Source: SIG575 sp045534165 (GTDB lineage Bacteria; Bacillota; Clostridia; Oscillospirales; Acutalibacteraceae). Taken from it: 64,000 bases of DNA. Below are positions 17,129-26,559 of the stretch, piece after piece. Made by a program: the position numbers and the translations under genes. The notes beneath the pieces were generated by a model. The model saw only the letters and a program-made list of their open reading frames with translations, had not been told where the DNA came from and did no database searches. Position 1 is the stretch's first letter, and each line of letters opens with the position of its first letter. The stretch spans positions 62,001-126,000 of the forward strand of contig JAZSJD010000055.1 of NCBI GenBank assembly GCA_045534165.1. Reading direction: 5' to 3'.

Positions 17129-18457
17129 TTATTCAGATAAACTAATGTTAACAAAACTTTTAGTATTATTGTCAGGCATTACACGTATATCTGAACCTAT
17201 TTTTTCAACCCAAATAACAGATTTTTCGTCAGCTAAAACAAACAAATTATCCCGCTCTTCAGGATTGATTTTAATTTCATTAAAAAGTTTTTTCAATGTT
17301 TTGGTAACTTTACGAACCGGCAACGCTATCTTGTCGCCCTCTTGTCTCTTTCTGACTACCAACTCACCAACAATTTTATCGTAATCAAATGTAGAAAGTA
17401 ACATTTCTTTGTAAACTTTTTGTGTACATTCAGAAGAAATTTTTAATGATAATTTCTGGTTTGTCCAAAAATTATTTTCGTCAAAAACTACTTTTGATTC
17501 ATGCACTCTGTTTTTTTCGATATCTGATTCAAAAAACAGCCTGCCATTTCTTACAATAACAATTTCATCACAAATAATTTCAGTTTTGCCACCATCAAGA
17601 ATGGAAGATACTGCTTCAATGTGTTTTCTTTCCGGAATTACATTGCATTTTTCATAAATAATTCTTGAAATCACCCTGTTTTTTAGTGCCACATCAGAAT
17701 TATTCAACACAAATGAATCGAACCCGAAATCAAGTTTAATTTTATTGAATAAATCATCAGCTAAATCAGATAAAAATTTTTCATCATCACGTAGTGAGGA
17801 AACACATCTGTAAAAAGATTCATCAAATGATGGATTAATTTCCTTTAAAACAGGAATTACATTTAATCTGATTTTATTCCTTGTATACTCATCTGAAAAA
17901 TTTGTGCTATCATTAACAAAATTAATTTTATTCTCATCACAAAATTTCTCTATTTCATTCCTCGAACACTCAATAAGCGGTCTTATAATATTCCCTCTTA
18001 CCGGAGGAATCGAGCAGAGTCCTTTTAAAGAACTCCCTCTTGTCAAATTAAAAAGCATAGTTTCTTCACAATCATTCAGATTATGTGCTGTTGCGATTTT
18101 AGTGGTTGAACCGGAAAGCAAATTAAAAAAATCATATCTGACTTCGCGCCCGTATTCTTCAATACTTTTGCCGCAAGTTTTTGCTTCTGTAAAAACATCA
18201 ACCTTTTTTAAATATAACGGTATCGAAAACTTACTGCAAAAATCACGAACAAAATTTTCATCTCTTTCAGATTCTTCACCACGTAAACAATGGTTAACGT
18301 GCGCCGCTTTTAACTTGAAATTAAATTCATCTTTTAACAAATATAAAATATAAAGCAGACAAGCAGAATCTGCTCCACCTGAAAAACCTACAATAATTTC
18401 ATCAGTAGAATCAGTCATCAGATATTTGCAGAGTGTTTTACGAACTTTACATATCAT
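17129..18457 (-). CDS. tilS: TilS, tRNA(Ile)-lysidine synthetase
   Basis: A 442-residue N-type ATP pyrophosphatase. The frame is open 30 codons further upstream (18547), but that part lies inside dnaB; ATG 18457 (MICKVRKTL), preceded by GGAG, is the sensible start and gives an 11-base overlap with dnaB. The PP-loop is VGFSGGADSACL, and AAHVNHCLRG, GREVRYDFF and ATAHNLNDCEETMLFNL are family signatures. It converts C34 of tRNA-Ile(CAU) to lysidine so that it reads AUA, an essential step. ftsH follows 46 bases downstream. Confidence 0.93.
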   Translation of the reverse strand: MICKVRKTLCKYLMTDSTDEIIVGFSGGADSACLLYILYLLKDEFNFKLKAAHVNHCLRGEESERDENFVRDFCSKFSIPLYLKKVDVFTEAKTCGKSIEEYGREVRYDFFNLLSGSTTKIATAHNLNDCEETMLFNLTRGSSLKGLCSIPPVRGNIIRPLIECSRNEIEKFCDENKINFVNDSTNFSDEYTRNKIRLNVIPVLKEINPSFDESFYRCVSSLRDDEKFLSDLADDLFNKIKLDFGFDSFVLNNSDVALKNRVISRIIYEKCNVIPERKHIEAVSSILDGGKTEIICDEIVIVRNGRLFFESDIEKNRVHESKVVFDENNFWTNQKLSLKISSECTQKVYKEMLLSTFDYDKIVGELVVRKRQEGDKIALPVRKVTKTLKKLFNEIKINPEERDNLFVLADEKSVIWVEKIGSDIRVMPDNNTKSFVNISLSE

Positions 18458-19814
18458 TTCTGATTTTCTCCATAGATGTAAACAAAGTATAATCTTTATT
18501 GAAAATAAGGTGAACATCATCTGTAGGACCATGCCTGTTCTTTGCAATAATCAGATCAGTCTGGTCTGCACGGATTTCTTCGCCATCATCAGTTTCTGGT
18601 GTTTCTCCATAATAATCAGGTCTATGAAGCATAAGTACGATATCGGCATCCTGTTCGATTGAGCCGGATTCACGTAAATCAGCAAGCTGAGGTCTGTGAC
18701 TTTTTCCTCTTCCTTCAGTACCACGGTTAAGCTGAGCACAAACGATAACAGGGATCATAAGGTCTTTTGCCATCAATTTGAGAGCTCGTGTGATTTGTGA
18801 AATTTCCTGAACTCTGTTTTCTGCACGTGTTGCTGAAGTAACAAGACCCAAGTAGTCGATAATTACCACCTCAACATCTTTTTCTCTGCGTATTCTCGAT
18901 TTCATTTCCTGCACAGTAATACCGGAAGTATCATCAAAAAATAACGGACAGTCATTAAGCATAGCTGTTGCAGTACCAATTCTCGCCCATTCTTCAGGAG
19001 AAATGTCACCACTTCTCATTTTTGTGCTTTCAACTCTTGCTTCTGTTGCCAGAACACGTTGTGCAAGCTGTTCTTTAGTCATTTCCAATGAGAACATAAG
19101 AACCTTACGTTTACCAATCATAGCAACATTTCTTGCAAGATTGAGAGCAAATGTAGTTTTACCCATAGCAGGACGTGCACCAATAAGAATCAGGTCAGAT
19201 TTATTCAGACCATTAATGAGTCTGTCTAAATCTTCAAACCCGGTCGGATAACCTTTATATAAATCCTTATCGTCACCTGAAAGTTTCTGAAGCTTATCAT
19301 ATACCTGGTTAATGATTATGTCAGATATTTTCGAGGGACCATTTGAAGTTTTACCTTGTCTTATATCGTATATTTTCTGTTCAGCAGCATCAATAAGAGT
19401 ATCTGCACTTTCAGCTTCATTAGAAGCCGACGACATAATATCCTTTGTGGCAGTTATTAATGAGCGGATATAAAACTTTTCTCTGACAATTTTAGCATAG
19501 GCTTCAGCGTTACGTGAAGTGGGTACACTTTCTGCTAATTGAAACAGGTATTGTTTACCTCCTGCATCATCATAAACACCTTCACTTTTGAGGTGTTCAA
19601 GTACAATAAGGGCATCAATTCTTCCGCCTAAAGTATCAATTGTCACCATGGCAGAAAAAATTGATCTGTGCTGAGGTAAAAAGAAATATTCACTTTTCAG
19701 ATATTCCACAACTGTTGTCATACAATCAGGATCAATCAATATCGAACCAAGAACAGCTTGTTCCGCTTCCATGCTGTATGGCATTGAAACACCGTCAAAT
19801 GTTGTTAAATCCAT
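18447..19814 (-). CDS. dnaB: Replicative DNA helicase DnaB
   Basis: A 455-residue DnaB/DnaC-type hexameric helicase that unwinds DNA ahead of the replication fork. The N-terminal domain (about 1-120) begins MPYSMEAEQAVLGSIL; the RecA-like C-terminal domain has Walker A GARPAMGKTT, MFSLEMTKEQLAQR, Walker B VVIIDYLGL and the HRPQLADLRESGSIEQDAD segment. No intein is present; length is normal. It lies directly after rplI (14-base gap), the conserved rnj/gdpP-rplI-dnaB order of Firmicutes, and its last codons overlap tilS. Confidence 0.97.
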   Translation of the reverse strand: MDLTTFDGVSMPYSMEAEQAVLGSILIDPDCMTTVVEYLKSEYFFLPQHRSIFSAMVTIDTLGGRIDALIVLEHLKSEGVYDDAGGKQYLFQLAESVPTSRNAEAYAKIVREKFYIRSLITATKDIMSSASNEAESADTLIDAAEQKIYDIRQGKTSNGPSKISDIIINQVYDKLQKLSGDDKDLYKGYPTGFEDLDRLINGLNKSDLILIGARPAMGKTTFALNLARNVAMIGKRKVLMFSLEMTKEQLAQRVLATEARVESTKMRSGDISPEEWARIGTATAMLNDCPLFFDDTSGITVQEMKSRIRREKDVEVVIIDYLGLVTSATRAENRVQEISQITRALKLMAKDLMIPVIVCAQLNRGTEGRGKSHRPQLADLRESGSIEQDADIVLMLHRPDYYGETPETDDGEEIRADQTDLIIAKNRHGPTDDVHLIFNKDYTLFTSMEKIRNDM

Positions 19815-19828
19815 AAAATTCCCTCAAA

Positions 19829-20269
19829 TCATTCACCGACAAAAATATAAATTTCGGCTGTAATTCCTTGATAAAGTTTAACTTCTGCATTATATGTTCC
19901 GTAAGCTTTAATTTCACCAACAGATATTTTTTTCTTATCAACATCTACATTAAATTCTTTTTTGATTTTTTCTGCTATTTCCTTCGTAGTTACAGAACCA
20001 AAAAGTCTTCCGCCTTGTCCTGCAGGAACTGAAAAACGAATTGTTTTTCCCTTAATTTTTTCTGCAGCAGCCTGAGCATTTTCAGTTTCTGTTTTAATTC
20101 TGAACTTTTCAGAATTTTCTTTATTTTTAAATTCGCTCATTGCCTGAGCATTTGCTTCAACAGCAAGACCTCTGGGGAAAAGAAAATTTCTTGCATATCC
20201 ATCAGATGTATTTACAAGTTCACCTTTCTTACCAAGACTCTTAACATCTTGTTTTAAAATTACTTTCAT
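19829..20269 (-). CDS. rplI: Ribosomal protein bL9
   Basis: A 146-residue large-subunit protein that binds 23S rRNA near the L1 stalk and affects reading-frame maintenance. The N-terminal signature MKVILKQDVKSLGKKGELV and GYARNFLFPRGLA are clear; the long connecting helix and the C-terminal domain with GGRLFGSVT follow. It has a good SD-like AAAGAAGG upstream. It sits between gdpP and dnaB in a highly conserved arrangement. Confidence 0.97.
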   Translation of the reverse strand: MKVILKQDVKSLGKKGELVNTSDGYARNFLFPRGLAVEANAQAMSEFKNKENSEKFRIKTETENAQAAAEKIKGKTIRFSVPAGQGGRLFGSVTTKEIAEKIKKEFNVDVDKKKISVGEIKAYGTYNAEVKLYQGITAEIYIFVGE

Positions 20270-20294
20270 GTATTTTTGCCTTCTTTCCTAAGTA

Positions 20295-22253
20295 TTAAAT
20301 ATTATCATAATAATCATCAATTGATTTTTTTAATAATTCAGGTGCTTCAGAAAAATTAACATTTTTCAACTGACACGCAGCCATAGTTAAATGGCCTCCG
20401 CCACCGAGTGCTTCCATAATAAGTTGAACATTTATTTCACCAAGTGAACGTGCTGAAATATTTATCATATCTTCCGTTCTGAAAATAACAAAGGAACCTT
20501 TAACACCACAGATACCGAGCATTTCATCGGCAACTTGTGAAGTTATAATCCTTATATCTTTATGTTTCAACTCAGTTGTTACAATTGCACAATCTCTGTA
20601 TACAAAATTATTTTTAATAATTTCTGAACGTAATTTATGTTCTTCGGATGTAACAGAGAAAAGTTTTTTCACTTTAACAGGATCTGCTCCTCTGCTTTTA
20701 AGGTATGAAGCTGCCTCAAAAGTTCTTACACCGGAACGTAACACAAAATTTCTGGTATCAAGCATAATTCCCGACAGCAATGCATCAGCTTCAGTCGGAC
20801 CGATTACAGGCACATTTGAAATATACGGTAAAAGCTCTGCAACCATTTCACTTGCAGATGAAGCTGATGGATTGTGATGAAAAACAACAGCTTTATCGAA
20901 AAAATCAACAGCTTTTCTATGGTGATCAATAACCACAACATTTTTTGCACTATTAACAACTTCCGGAGCTTCACAATATGAAGCTCTGTGTGTATCAAGA
21001 ATAAAAACTAATGTATTTTCTGTTAAAAACTGAGCTGCCATCCTTTTATCAATAAAAAGATTATATCCTGTTTCTGAAACATATTTATCAACCAGTTTGC
21101 CGGCAAGTGAATTTTCATAATCATATACGATATTAGCACTTTTTCCGAAATGCTTCATTACGGATGAAATTGCTATGGCTGAACCCATTGAATCATAATC
21201 AGGAAATTTATGTCCCATAATCAATGCATTATCTGACGACATAATTAACTGTTTTATTGCATTGGCTACGACACGTGAACGTACTCTGTTAACTCTGTCG
21301 TTACCCGAAGACAAACCGCCATAGAATGTAAAACCATCAGCACCATTTATAGCGACCTGATCACCACCACGACTTAAAGCCATATCAAGAGCTTGTTTTG
21401 CATCCGCATCACAGAGAGCAATTTCTTCACCTCGGCCAACACCGATTGACAAAGATGCACAACAAGGTTTATCGTAAAAAATACAATCTCTGACAACACT
21501 TAAAACTGAAAATTTATCATTTATCATATTTTTCAGATCTTTTTCATGGCAAATAACAATAAATCGTTCACTACCGATTTTTCGCAGAACACAATTGAAC
21601 TTTGAAAACCATTTTGAAACTTCTTTATCCAGAATGCTTGTTAATTCAGATAATTCACTATCCGTTAAATTCTGGAACATTTCATCAAAATTATCATACA
21701 TTCCGATTAAAACCGCGGGCTGAATTTTATCTAATTTATCTGCTTTGGCTTTAAGTTCAGAAATATCAAAAAAATAGATCAAAAATTTTTCATCATCAAG
21801 CGACACCTTTGATAAAAACAAAGAAAAGCAACCATTTTCATATTCTACAACAGCAGAACCATGCTTAATTAACTCTTCAAAGCTGAAACCATTAAGATAA
21901 TCACCGATATACTGACTCTTTTTGGAAAACATAGTCGATATATCATTGATAAAATGCTCATTATGCCAAATAATTTCACCATTACCATATACCAAAACAA
22001 CCGGAGAAGGCAATGACATTAATGAATTTTTTTCTTTTTTATCTAAACCTTTGGCAAACTCAGAAAGAATATAAAAATGTTCATTTTTCCAACGTTGCCT
22101 GAAAATAAAATAAATGGTAACAAACGCAACCAGAACCAAACCGCCAGATATAGCCAACACTTTACTGTAAAAAGCAGTTAAAGCTATAAAGACAGCTGAT
22201 AAAACAAATATAGCAATAAAAAACCATTTTTGTTTCACACGTTTATTCTTCAT
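20295..22253 (-). CDS. gdpP: GdpP-type cyclic-di-AMP phosphodiesterase
   Basis: A 652-residue membrane protein. Order: two membrane helices (about 10-52), a PAS-like domain (about 75-150), a degenerate GGDEF domain (about 180-305; no GGDEF motif, residual RGGDQVAI) and a DHH-DHHA1 phosphodiesterase (about 330-650). DHH motifs are GHKFPDYDSMGSA, LDTHRASY, VVIDHHR and the C-terminal GGGGHLTMAA. It hydrolyses c-di-AMP to pApA and so controls turgor, cell-wall and potassium physiology. The ATG follows the rnj stop with no gap, so translation is coupled to RNase J. Confidence 0.93.
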   Translation of the reverse strand: MKNKRVKQKWFFIAIFVLSAVFIALTAFYSKVLAISGGLVLVAFVTIYFIFRQRWKNEHFYILSEFAKGLDKKEKNSLMSLPSPVVLVYGNGEIIWHNEHFINDISTMFSKKSQYIGDYLNGFSFEELIKHGSAVVEYENGCFSLFLSKVSLDDEKFLIYFFDISELKAKADKLDKIQPAVLIGMYDNFDEMFQNLTDSELSELTSILDKEVSKWFSKFNCVLRKIGSERFIVICHEKDLKNMINDKFSVLSVVRDCIFYDKPCCASLSIGVGRGEEIALCDADAKQALDMALSRGGDQVAINGADGFTFYGGLSSGNDRVNRVRSRVVANAIKQLIMSSDNALIMGHKFPDYDSMGSAIAISSVMKHFGKSANIVYDYENSLAGKLVDKYVSETGYNLFIDKRMAAQFLTENTLVFILDTHRASYCEAPEVVNSAKNVVVIDHHRKAVDFFDKAVVFHHNPSASSASEMVAELLPYISNVPVIGPTEADALLSGIMLDTRNFVLRSGVRTFEAASYLKSRGADPVKVKKLFSVTSEEHKLRSEIIKNNFVYRDCAIVTTELKHKDIRIITSQVADEMLGICGVKGSFVIFRTEDMINISARSLGEINVQLIMEALGGGGHLTMAACQLKNVNFSEAPELLKKSIDDYYDNI

Positions 22254-24059
22254 TTATACCTCCATAAAAATCGGAAGAATCATTGGTGATCTTTTGGTTC
22301 TTTCAAACATAAGTCGCGACACTTCATCACGTACTCTTGTTTTAAGAGTAGCCCAATCTTTCACACCATTATCTAAACAACTCTCAATAACATTCAATGC
22401 AACTTCTCTTGCTTCTCCCATGAGATCTTCTGCTTCACGGACATAAACAAATCCTCTTGAAAGAATTTCAGGACCTGCTAAAACATAACCATTGCTTAAA
22501 TCAACTGTTGCAGCAACTACCACGAGACCATCTTCAGACAAACGCTTTCTGTCCCGGATAACAATATTACCTACATCACCGACACCTGAACCATCAACAA
22601 AAATCTGTCCGGCAGTGATTTTTTCGTCAAATCTTATTTCATCTTCTGAAACAATCAGCTGTGAACCGTTTTCTGCAATAATGATATTATCTCTGTCAAT
22701 TCCAATACTGTCAGCAAGCATTCCGTGTTTTGAAAGATGTTTAAGTTCACCGTGCACAGGAATAAAATATTTAGGTTTCAAAAGACCCATAAGGAGTTTT
22801 AATTCTTCCTGACAAGCATGACCCGAAACATGAACATCATACATTTTTTCGTAAACAACTTCAGCACCAAGTCCCATAAGTTCATTAATAACTTTGCTGA
22901 CTGTTTTTTCATTACCGGGAATCGGCTGAGCAGAAATTATTACATAATCATTAGGAGTTATCATAACTTTTCTATGTTCAGACATTGACATTCTTGCAAG
23001 TGCTGACATAGGTTCACCCTGACTACCGGTCGTAATTAAAACAAGTTGATCCGGAGTATAATTTTTAATCATATCAATGCTGATAAGCACACCTTCAGGA
23101 ACATTCAGATAACCGAGTTCTGAACTGATTGCAACAACATTTTCAAGACTTCTACCTGAAAGTGCCACTTTTCTGCCCAGTGATTTTGCAACATCAATAA
23201 TTTGTTGAACGCGATGAATATTTGAAGCAAAAGTAGCAACAAGAATTCTTCTATCGCCTGCTTTTCTGAAAAGATTTTCAAAGCTCTCGCCTACTTTTTT
23301 TTCACTTTCAGTATAACCGGGACGTTCAGCATTTGTTGAATCAGAAAGCATACAAAGCACACCTTCATCACCAATCTGCGCAAAACGATTCAGGTTAATT
23401 ACCTCACCGTCAATTGGTGTATTATCAATTTTAAAATCACCTGTCTGAACTATAGTTCCGGCTTTTGTTTTTATTGCATAAGCAACAGCATCAGGAATTG
23501 AATGATTTACATGAATTGCCTCAACAGTAAATTGACCTAATTTTATTTTATCACCCGGATGAATAACATTAAGGCTCACACTACCTAACAAACCATGTTC
23601 TTTGAGTTTTCCCGAAATTAAACCAATGGTGAGTTTAGTAGCATACACAGGAATATTCACGCTTTTAAGCAAATATGGCAAACCACCAATATGATCTTCA
23701 TGACCATGCGTAATTAGAATTCCTTTAATCTTTTCAATGTTCTTTTCTACATATGAAAAATCGGGAATAACGAGGTCAACGCCTAACATATCGGGGTCCG
23801 GGAAAGACATACCGCAATCAACGAGCACCATATCATCTTCATACTCATACAGCGTCATATTTTTTCCGACTTCATTAAGTCCACCGAGAAAACCTATTTT
23901 CACAGGAGTAGGAGGTAAAAGTTTCTCAATAGTTTTTTTACTTGTACGTTTATAATAACGTTTAAATCCGCCTTGTTTATGAGCAGATTTATTCTTTTTA
24001 TCATTATGTGAATTTTTTTTATTTTGCTTATGATTATTATTTTTTTCATTAACGGGCAT
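22254..24059 (-). CDS. rnj: Ribonuclease J
   Basis: A 601-residue metallo-beta-lactamase/beta-CASP RNase. The frame is open from TTG 24086, but ATG 24059 is the first sensible start behind AAAGGAGG, although the spacing (14) is long. An Asn/Lys-rich, charged tail of ~45 residues precedes the catalytic core, as in some clostridial RNase J. Zinc ligands are in THGHEDHIGG, with VNHSIPDA, QTGDFKID, LSDSTNAERPG and HVSGHACQEEL. RNase J has 5'-to-3' exonuclease and endonuclease activity in mRNA decay and rRNA maturation. Only one paralogue is in this window. It has its own promoter downstream of rnhA. Confidence 0.95.
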   Translation of the reverse strand: MPVNEKNNNHKQNKKNSHNDKKNKSAHKQGGFKRYYKRTSKKTIEKLLPPTPVKIGFLGGLNEVGKNMTLYEYEDDMVLVDCGMSFPDPDMLGVDLVIPDFSYVEKNIEKIKGILITHGHEDHIGGLPYLLKSVNIPVYATKLTIGLISGKLKEHGLLGSVSLNVIHPGDKIKLGQFTVEAIHVNHSIPDAVAYAIKTKAGTIVQTGDFKIDNTPIDGEVINLNRFAQIGDEGVLCMLSDSTNAERPGYTESEKKVGESFENLFRKAGDRRILVATFASNIHRVQQIIDVAKSLGRKVALSGRSLENVVAISSELGYLNVPEGVLISIDMIKNYTPDQLVLITTGSQGEPMSALARMSMSEHRKVMITPNDYVIISAQPIPGNEKTVSKVINELMGLGAEVVYEKMYDVHVSGHACQEELKLLMGLLKPKYFIPVHGELKHLSKHGMLADSIGIDRDNIIIAENGSQLIVSEDEIRFDEKITAGQIFVDGSGVGDVGNIVIRDRKRLSEDGLVVVAATVDLSNGYVLAGPEILSRGFVYVREAEDLMGEAREVALNVIESCLDNGVKDWATLKTRVRDEVSRLMFERTKRSPMILPIFMEV

Positions 24060-24135
24060 GTTTTTTTCAAAAGCCTCCTTTATCAAAAAATTTTATGTAT
24101 ATTGTCAGTTAAAATTCGAAAATCTATATCAATAT

Positions 24136-24165
24136 ATTATACAATCTGCTTGCCATATTTGTCAA
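24136..24165 (-). promoter_or_regulatory. Promoter of the rnj-gdpP-rplI-dnaB-tilS-ftsH run
   Basis: Minus strand: perfect TTGACA (24165-24160), 18-base spacer, perfect TATAAT (24141-24136), 77 bases upstream of the rnj start. Confidence 0.82.
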
Positions 24166-24202
24166 GTTTAATATGGGTGTTTTTGCCTGTTTTTATACAG
24201 TT

Positions 24203-24640
24203 TCAAGCATTTTTCTGAGCTTGAATAACTGCTAATTTATCGCACCTTTCGTTCTCCGGATGACCATTATGACCCTTAAGCCAATGGAAGGTAACATTAT
24301 GAATTTCAAGAAGTGACAGCATTTCTTCCCAAAGGTCAACATTCAGTGCAGGTTTTTTATCAGATTTTCTCCAATTATTGTTTTTCCAGGAGTAAACCCA
24401 ACCCTTGGTAACGCTGTCACAGACATATTTTGAATCAGTGTACAAATCCACTTCGCATGGTTCATTAAGAGCTTTTAAGCCTGAAATAACAGCCATCATT
24501 TCCATTCGATTATTTGTGGTCTCGTGTTCGCCACCACTTAATTCTTTTTCAGTTGTTTTATATCTTAAAATTGTCCCCCAACCACCGGGACCGGGATTTC
24601 CTGAACAAGCGCCATCAGTAAACATTTCTATTTTTTTCAT
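24203..24640 (-). CDS. rnhA: Ribonuclease HI
   Basis: A 145-residue RNase H that cleaves RNA in RNA-DNA hybrids. The catalytic carboxylates are present: Asp in MFTDGACSGNPGPGGWG, Glu in NNRMEMMAVI, Asp in DLYTDSKYV, and the last Asp in NERCDKLA. KGWVYSWKNNNWR is the basic protrusion and GHNGHPENE is typical. Its ATG overlaps the proC stop (ATGA), so it is co-translated with proC. Confidence 0.96.
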   Translation of the reverse strand: MKKIEMFTDGACSGNPGPGGWGTILRYKTTEKELSGGEHETTNNRMEMMAVISGLKALNEPCEVDLYTDSKYVCDSVTKGWVYSWKNNNWRKSDKKPALNVDLWEEMLSLLEIHNVTFHWLKGHNGHPENERCDKLAVIQAQKNA

Positions 24641-25368
24641 TTTCCTATACCCTTATCTTTGTTATACGCTTTCTCTATTGCATTTACAACAACATTTTCA
24701 AGCAAATCAGATTTTGATAAATCAGATTTTTTTATCGTTTCGATGACAGTAGATGTTACAATATCAAGTGATTCTTTTTTTGTCAGACCATATCTGACTC
24801 CGACACGTGCTATTGTATCTATAAACAAATATGAATACGCCGGTGAACAGCCTGCAATTGCTGAATAAGCAGAAAACTTGTCTTCATCAACTTCAACAAA
24901 TGTTCCGAAAGAGGATAATATTTTTTTCACAATTTCCGATTGAATCTCTGTCACCCTATCAGAACATACAAAACCGGAAACTGCCTGACCTGCAATCGCG
25001 TTAATATTTGGCATAACTCTTACAACTGCCGCATCATATCCAAGGTAACTCTTCAATTTATCTATTGACTGCCCTGCTGCAATGCTTATGACAAGCGAAT
25101 CAGCTTTACAAAAGCTATCACTAATCGGAGTTAAAACATTCTGTAAAGTATTTGGCTTTACAGCTAATATTACACAATCGCTGTTTTTCACCAGCTCATC
25201 ATTACTGTCATATGCTGTTATATTAAGTTTTTCAACAGCTATTTCCAGATTTTCTCTGTTAATATCATATGCACCAATCTGTGTACTATTAAAATTCCCG
25301 GATGAAATTAAACCTGTAATTATAGCCTGTGCCATATTACCAAAACCAATGAATCCGATTTTATACAT
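24637..25368 (-). CDS. proC: Pyrroline-5-carboxylate reductase
   Basis: A 243-residue NAD(P)H-dependent reductase making proline from pyrroline-5-carboxylate. The frame runs up to 25395, inside the upstream gene, but MYKIGFIGFGNMAQ at 25368 is the family start. The Rossmann loop is GFGNMA; VILAVKPNTL, ISIAAGQSI, VVRVMPNINA and GCSPAYSYLFIDT are ProC signatures. It is shorter than usual (260-275), as the C-terminal helices after TKSDLLENVV are trimmed and it ends GKGIGK. proB and proA are not in the window. Confidence 0.9.
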   Translation of the reverse strand: MYKIGFIGFGNMAQAIITGLISSGNFNSTQIGAYDINRENLEIAVEKLNITAYDSNDELVKNSDCVILAVKPNTLQNVLTPISDSFCKADSLVISIAAGQSIDKLKSYLGYDAAVVRVMPNINAIAGQAVSGFVCSDRVTEIQSEIVKKILSSFGTFVEVDEDKFSAYSAIAGCSPAYSYLFIDTIARVGVRYGLTKKESLDIVTSTVIETIKKSDLSKSDLLENVVVNAIEKAYNKDKGIGK

Positions 25369-25378
25369 ATTATCACTC

Positions 25379-25870
25379 TCACTTAAACAATTCATATTGC
25401 ATAGAAATTATATCAGAAATTTCTTTAGTTAAATTCTCAAGAAAAACTCGTGTTTCTTCATTTTTTGTCATTTCAAGACCCACTTTATAAATTGCATTTT
25501 CAAATTTTTTCTCTAATTTGATTTCATCATATAAAAGCGGACAAACTCCCGAGGCTCTGGGATCATCTATGACATAAATTTCTCCGTCTACCAATGCCGG
25601 AAAAAGCGGAAATATCCTGCATGAAATCGGTCTTAAATTTCTGTTACACTTACCTGAACAAACAACAACCTTTCTCTCACCATTCAAATTCAAAATCTTA
25701 AAAGATTTTTCATCAGAAAACCTTTTCTCTTCCCCCGGGAAAAGAATCATTCCTATGGAATCATCGCCTTTACAACATTCATTCCCACAAAGGTTGCCAC
25801 AGTCAGTTTTTAACGGTGTAACATCATTAAGTATCCGGTATATATTTTCAATTGTTTTATCGCTGTTCAT
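25379..25870 (-). CDS. Cys-cluster protein (YkgJ-like), function unknown
   Basis: A 163-residue protein with a conserved cluster of cysteines: CGNLCGNECCKGDD near residue 24, then CSGKCNRNLRPISCRIFPLFP and GVCPLL. Such spacing fits a zinc or iron-sulfur binding YkgJ-like protein, whose role is generally unknown. It starts a three-gene run with proC and rnhA, with its own promoter and 10 bases to proC. Small Cys-cluster proteins of this kind have been suggested to act as metallochaperones or oxidoreductases, but nothing in the sequence proves this. Confidence 0.75.
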   Translation of the reverse strand: MNSDKTIENIYRILNDVTPLKTDCGNLCGNECCKGDDSIGMILFPGEEKRFSDEKSFKILNLNGERKVVVCSGKCNRNLRPISCRIFPLFPALVDGEIYVIDDPRASGVCPLLYDEIKLEKKFENAIYKVGLEMTKNEETRVFLENLTKEISDIISMQYELFK

Positions 25871-25903
25871 CCACTCACCAGCTTAACTAAAATATTTCAA
25901 TTT

Positions 25904-25932
25904 AGTATACATCACACTCAATAAAAAGTCAA
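25904..25932 (-). promoter_or_regulatory. Promoter of the Cys-cluster protein-proC-rnhA operon
   Basis: Minus strand: TTGACT (25932-25927), 17-base spacer, TATACT (25909-25904), 34 bases before the start codon. Confidence 0.75.
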
Positions 25933-25952
25933 ACAACTATCAATGACATATA

Positions 25953-25981
25953 TTGACTAAAAGAACTATTTTCGTTATAAT
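25953..25981 (+). promoter_or_regulatory. Promoter of the ECF S-component/kinase operon
   Basis: TTGACT (25953-25958), 17-base spacer, perfect TATAAT (25976-25981), divergent from the promoter at 25904-25932 with only 20 bases between the two -35 boxes. Confidence 0.8.
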
Positions 25982-26010
25982 ATTGTAAGTATTATATTCT
26001 GAGGTGAATT

Positions 26011-26559
26011 ATGAGCAAAAAAAATACACAAAACAATACAACATATAAATTAGTTTTTTCCGCATTGTTTTTGGCGCTGTCGATTGTTCTTCCCACAATT
26101 GTCAGTATGGGAAACCCACAGATGGGAAAAGCTTTTTTACCAATGCACATGCCTGTAATGCTGTGTGGTTTTATTTGTGGTACCCCTTATGGAATTATTG
26201 TCGGAATGATTGCACCGCTTCTTAAAAGTATACTCACAGGTTTACCGGTAATGACATCGGCAGTTTCAATGGCTTTTGAACTGGCGGTTTATGGTGGCTT
26301 GTGCGGTTTATTGTATAAAGTTTTTCCTAAAAAAATAGGCTTTATTTATCCTAATCTTCTGATTTCAATGGTAGCAGGCAGAGTTATCAATGGCATTATT
26401 GATTATCTCATTGCTACAACATCAGACAATACTTTTGTTCTTAAAACTTTTATTACTGCCGTTACTATAAATGGTATTCCGGGAATTATTATTCAATTCG
26501 CAATAATCCCGCTTATAATCATCGCATTAAGAAAGACAAGGTTTATGTTAAATGGATAG
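26011..26559 (+). CDS. ECF transporter S component (substrate-binding membrane subunit)
   Basis: A 182-residue membrane protein with about six hydrophobic segments and the S-component pattern LPMHMPVMLCGFICGTPYG, GMIAPLLKSILTGLP and AFELAVYGGLCGLL. S components bind a vitamin or precursor and join a shared energising module (EcfA, EcfA', EcfT), which is not here, so this is a group II stand-alone S subunit. The start follows GAGGTGAATT. The stop overlaps the next gene, a P-loop kinase, by eight bases. This close coupling suggests the kinase acts on the imported compound. Substrate cannot be assigned from sequence; I see no riboswitch upstream. Confidence 0.85.
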   Translation: MSKKNTQNNTTYKLVFSALFLALSIVLPTIVSMGNPQMGKAFLPMHMPVMLCGFICGTPYGIIVGMIAPLLKSILTGLPVMTSAVSMAFELAVYGGLCGLLYKVFPKKIGFIYPNLLISMVAGRVINGIIDYLIATTSDNTFVLKTFITAVTINGIPGIIIQFAIIPLIIIALRKTRFMLNG

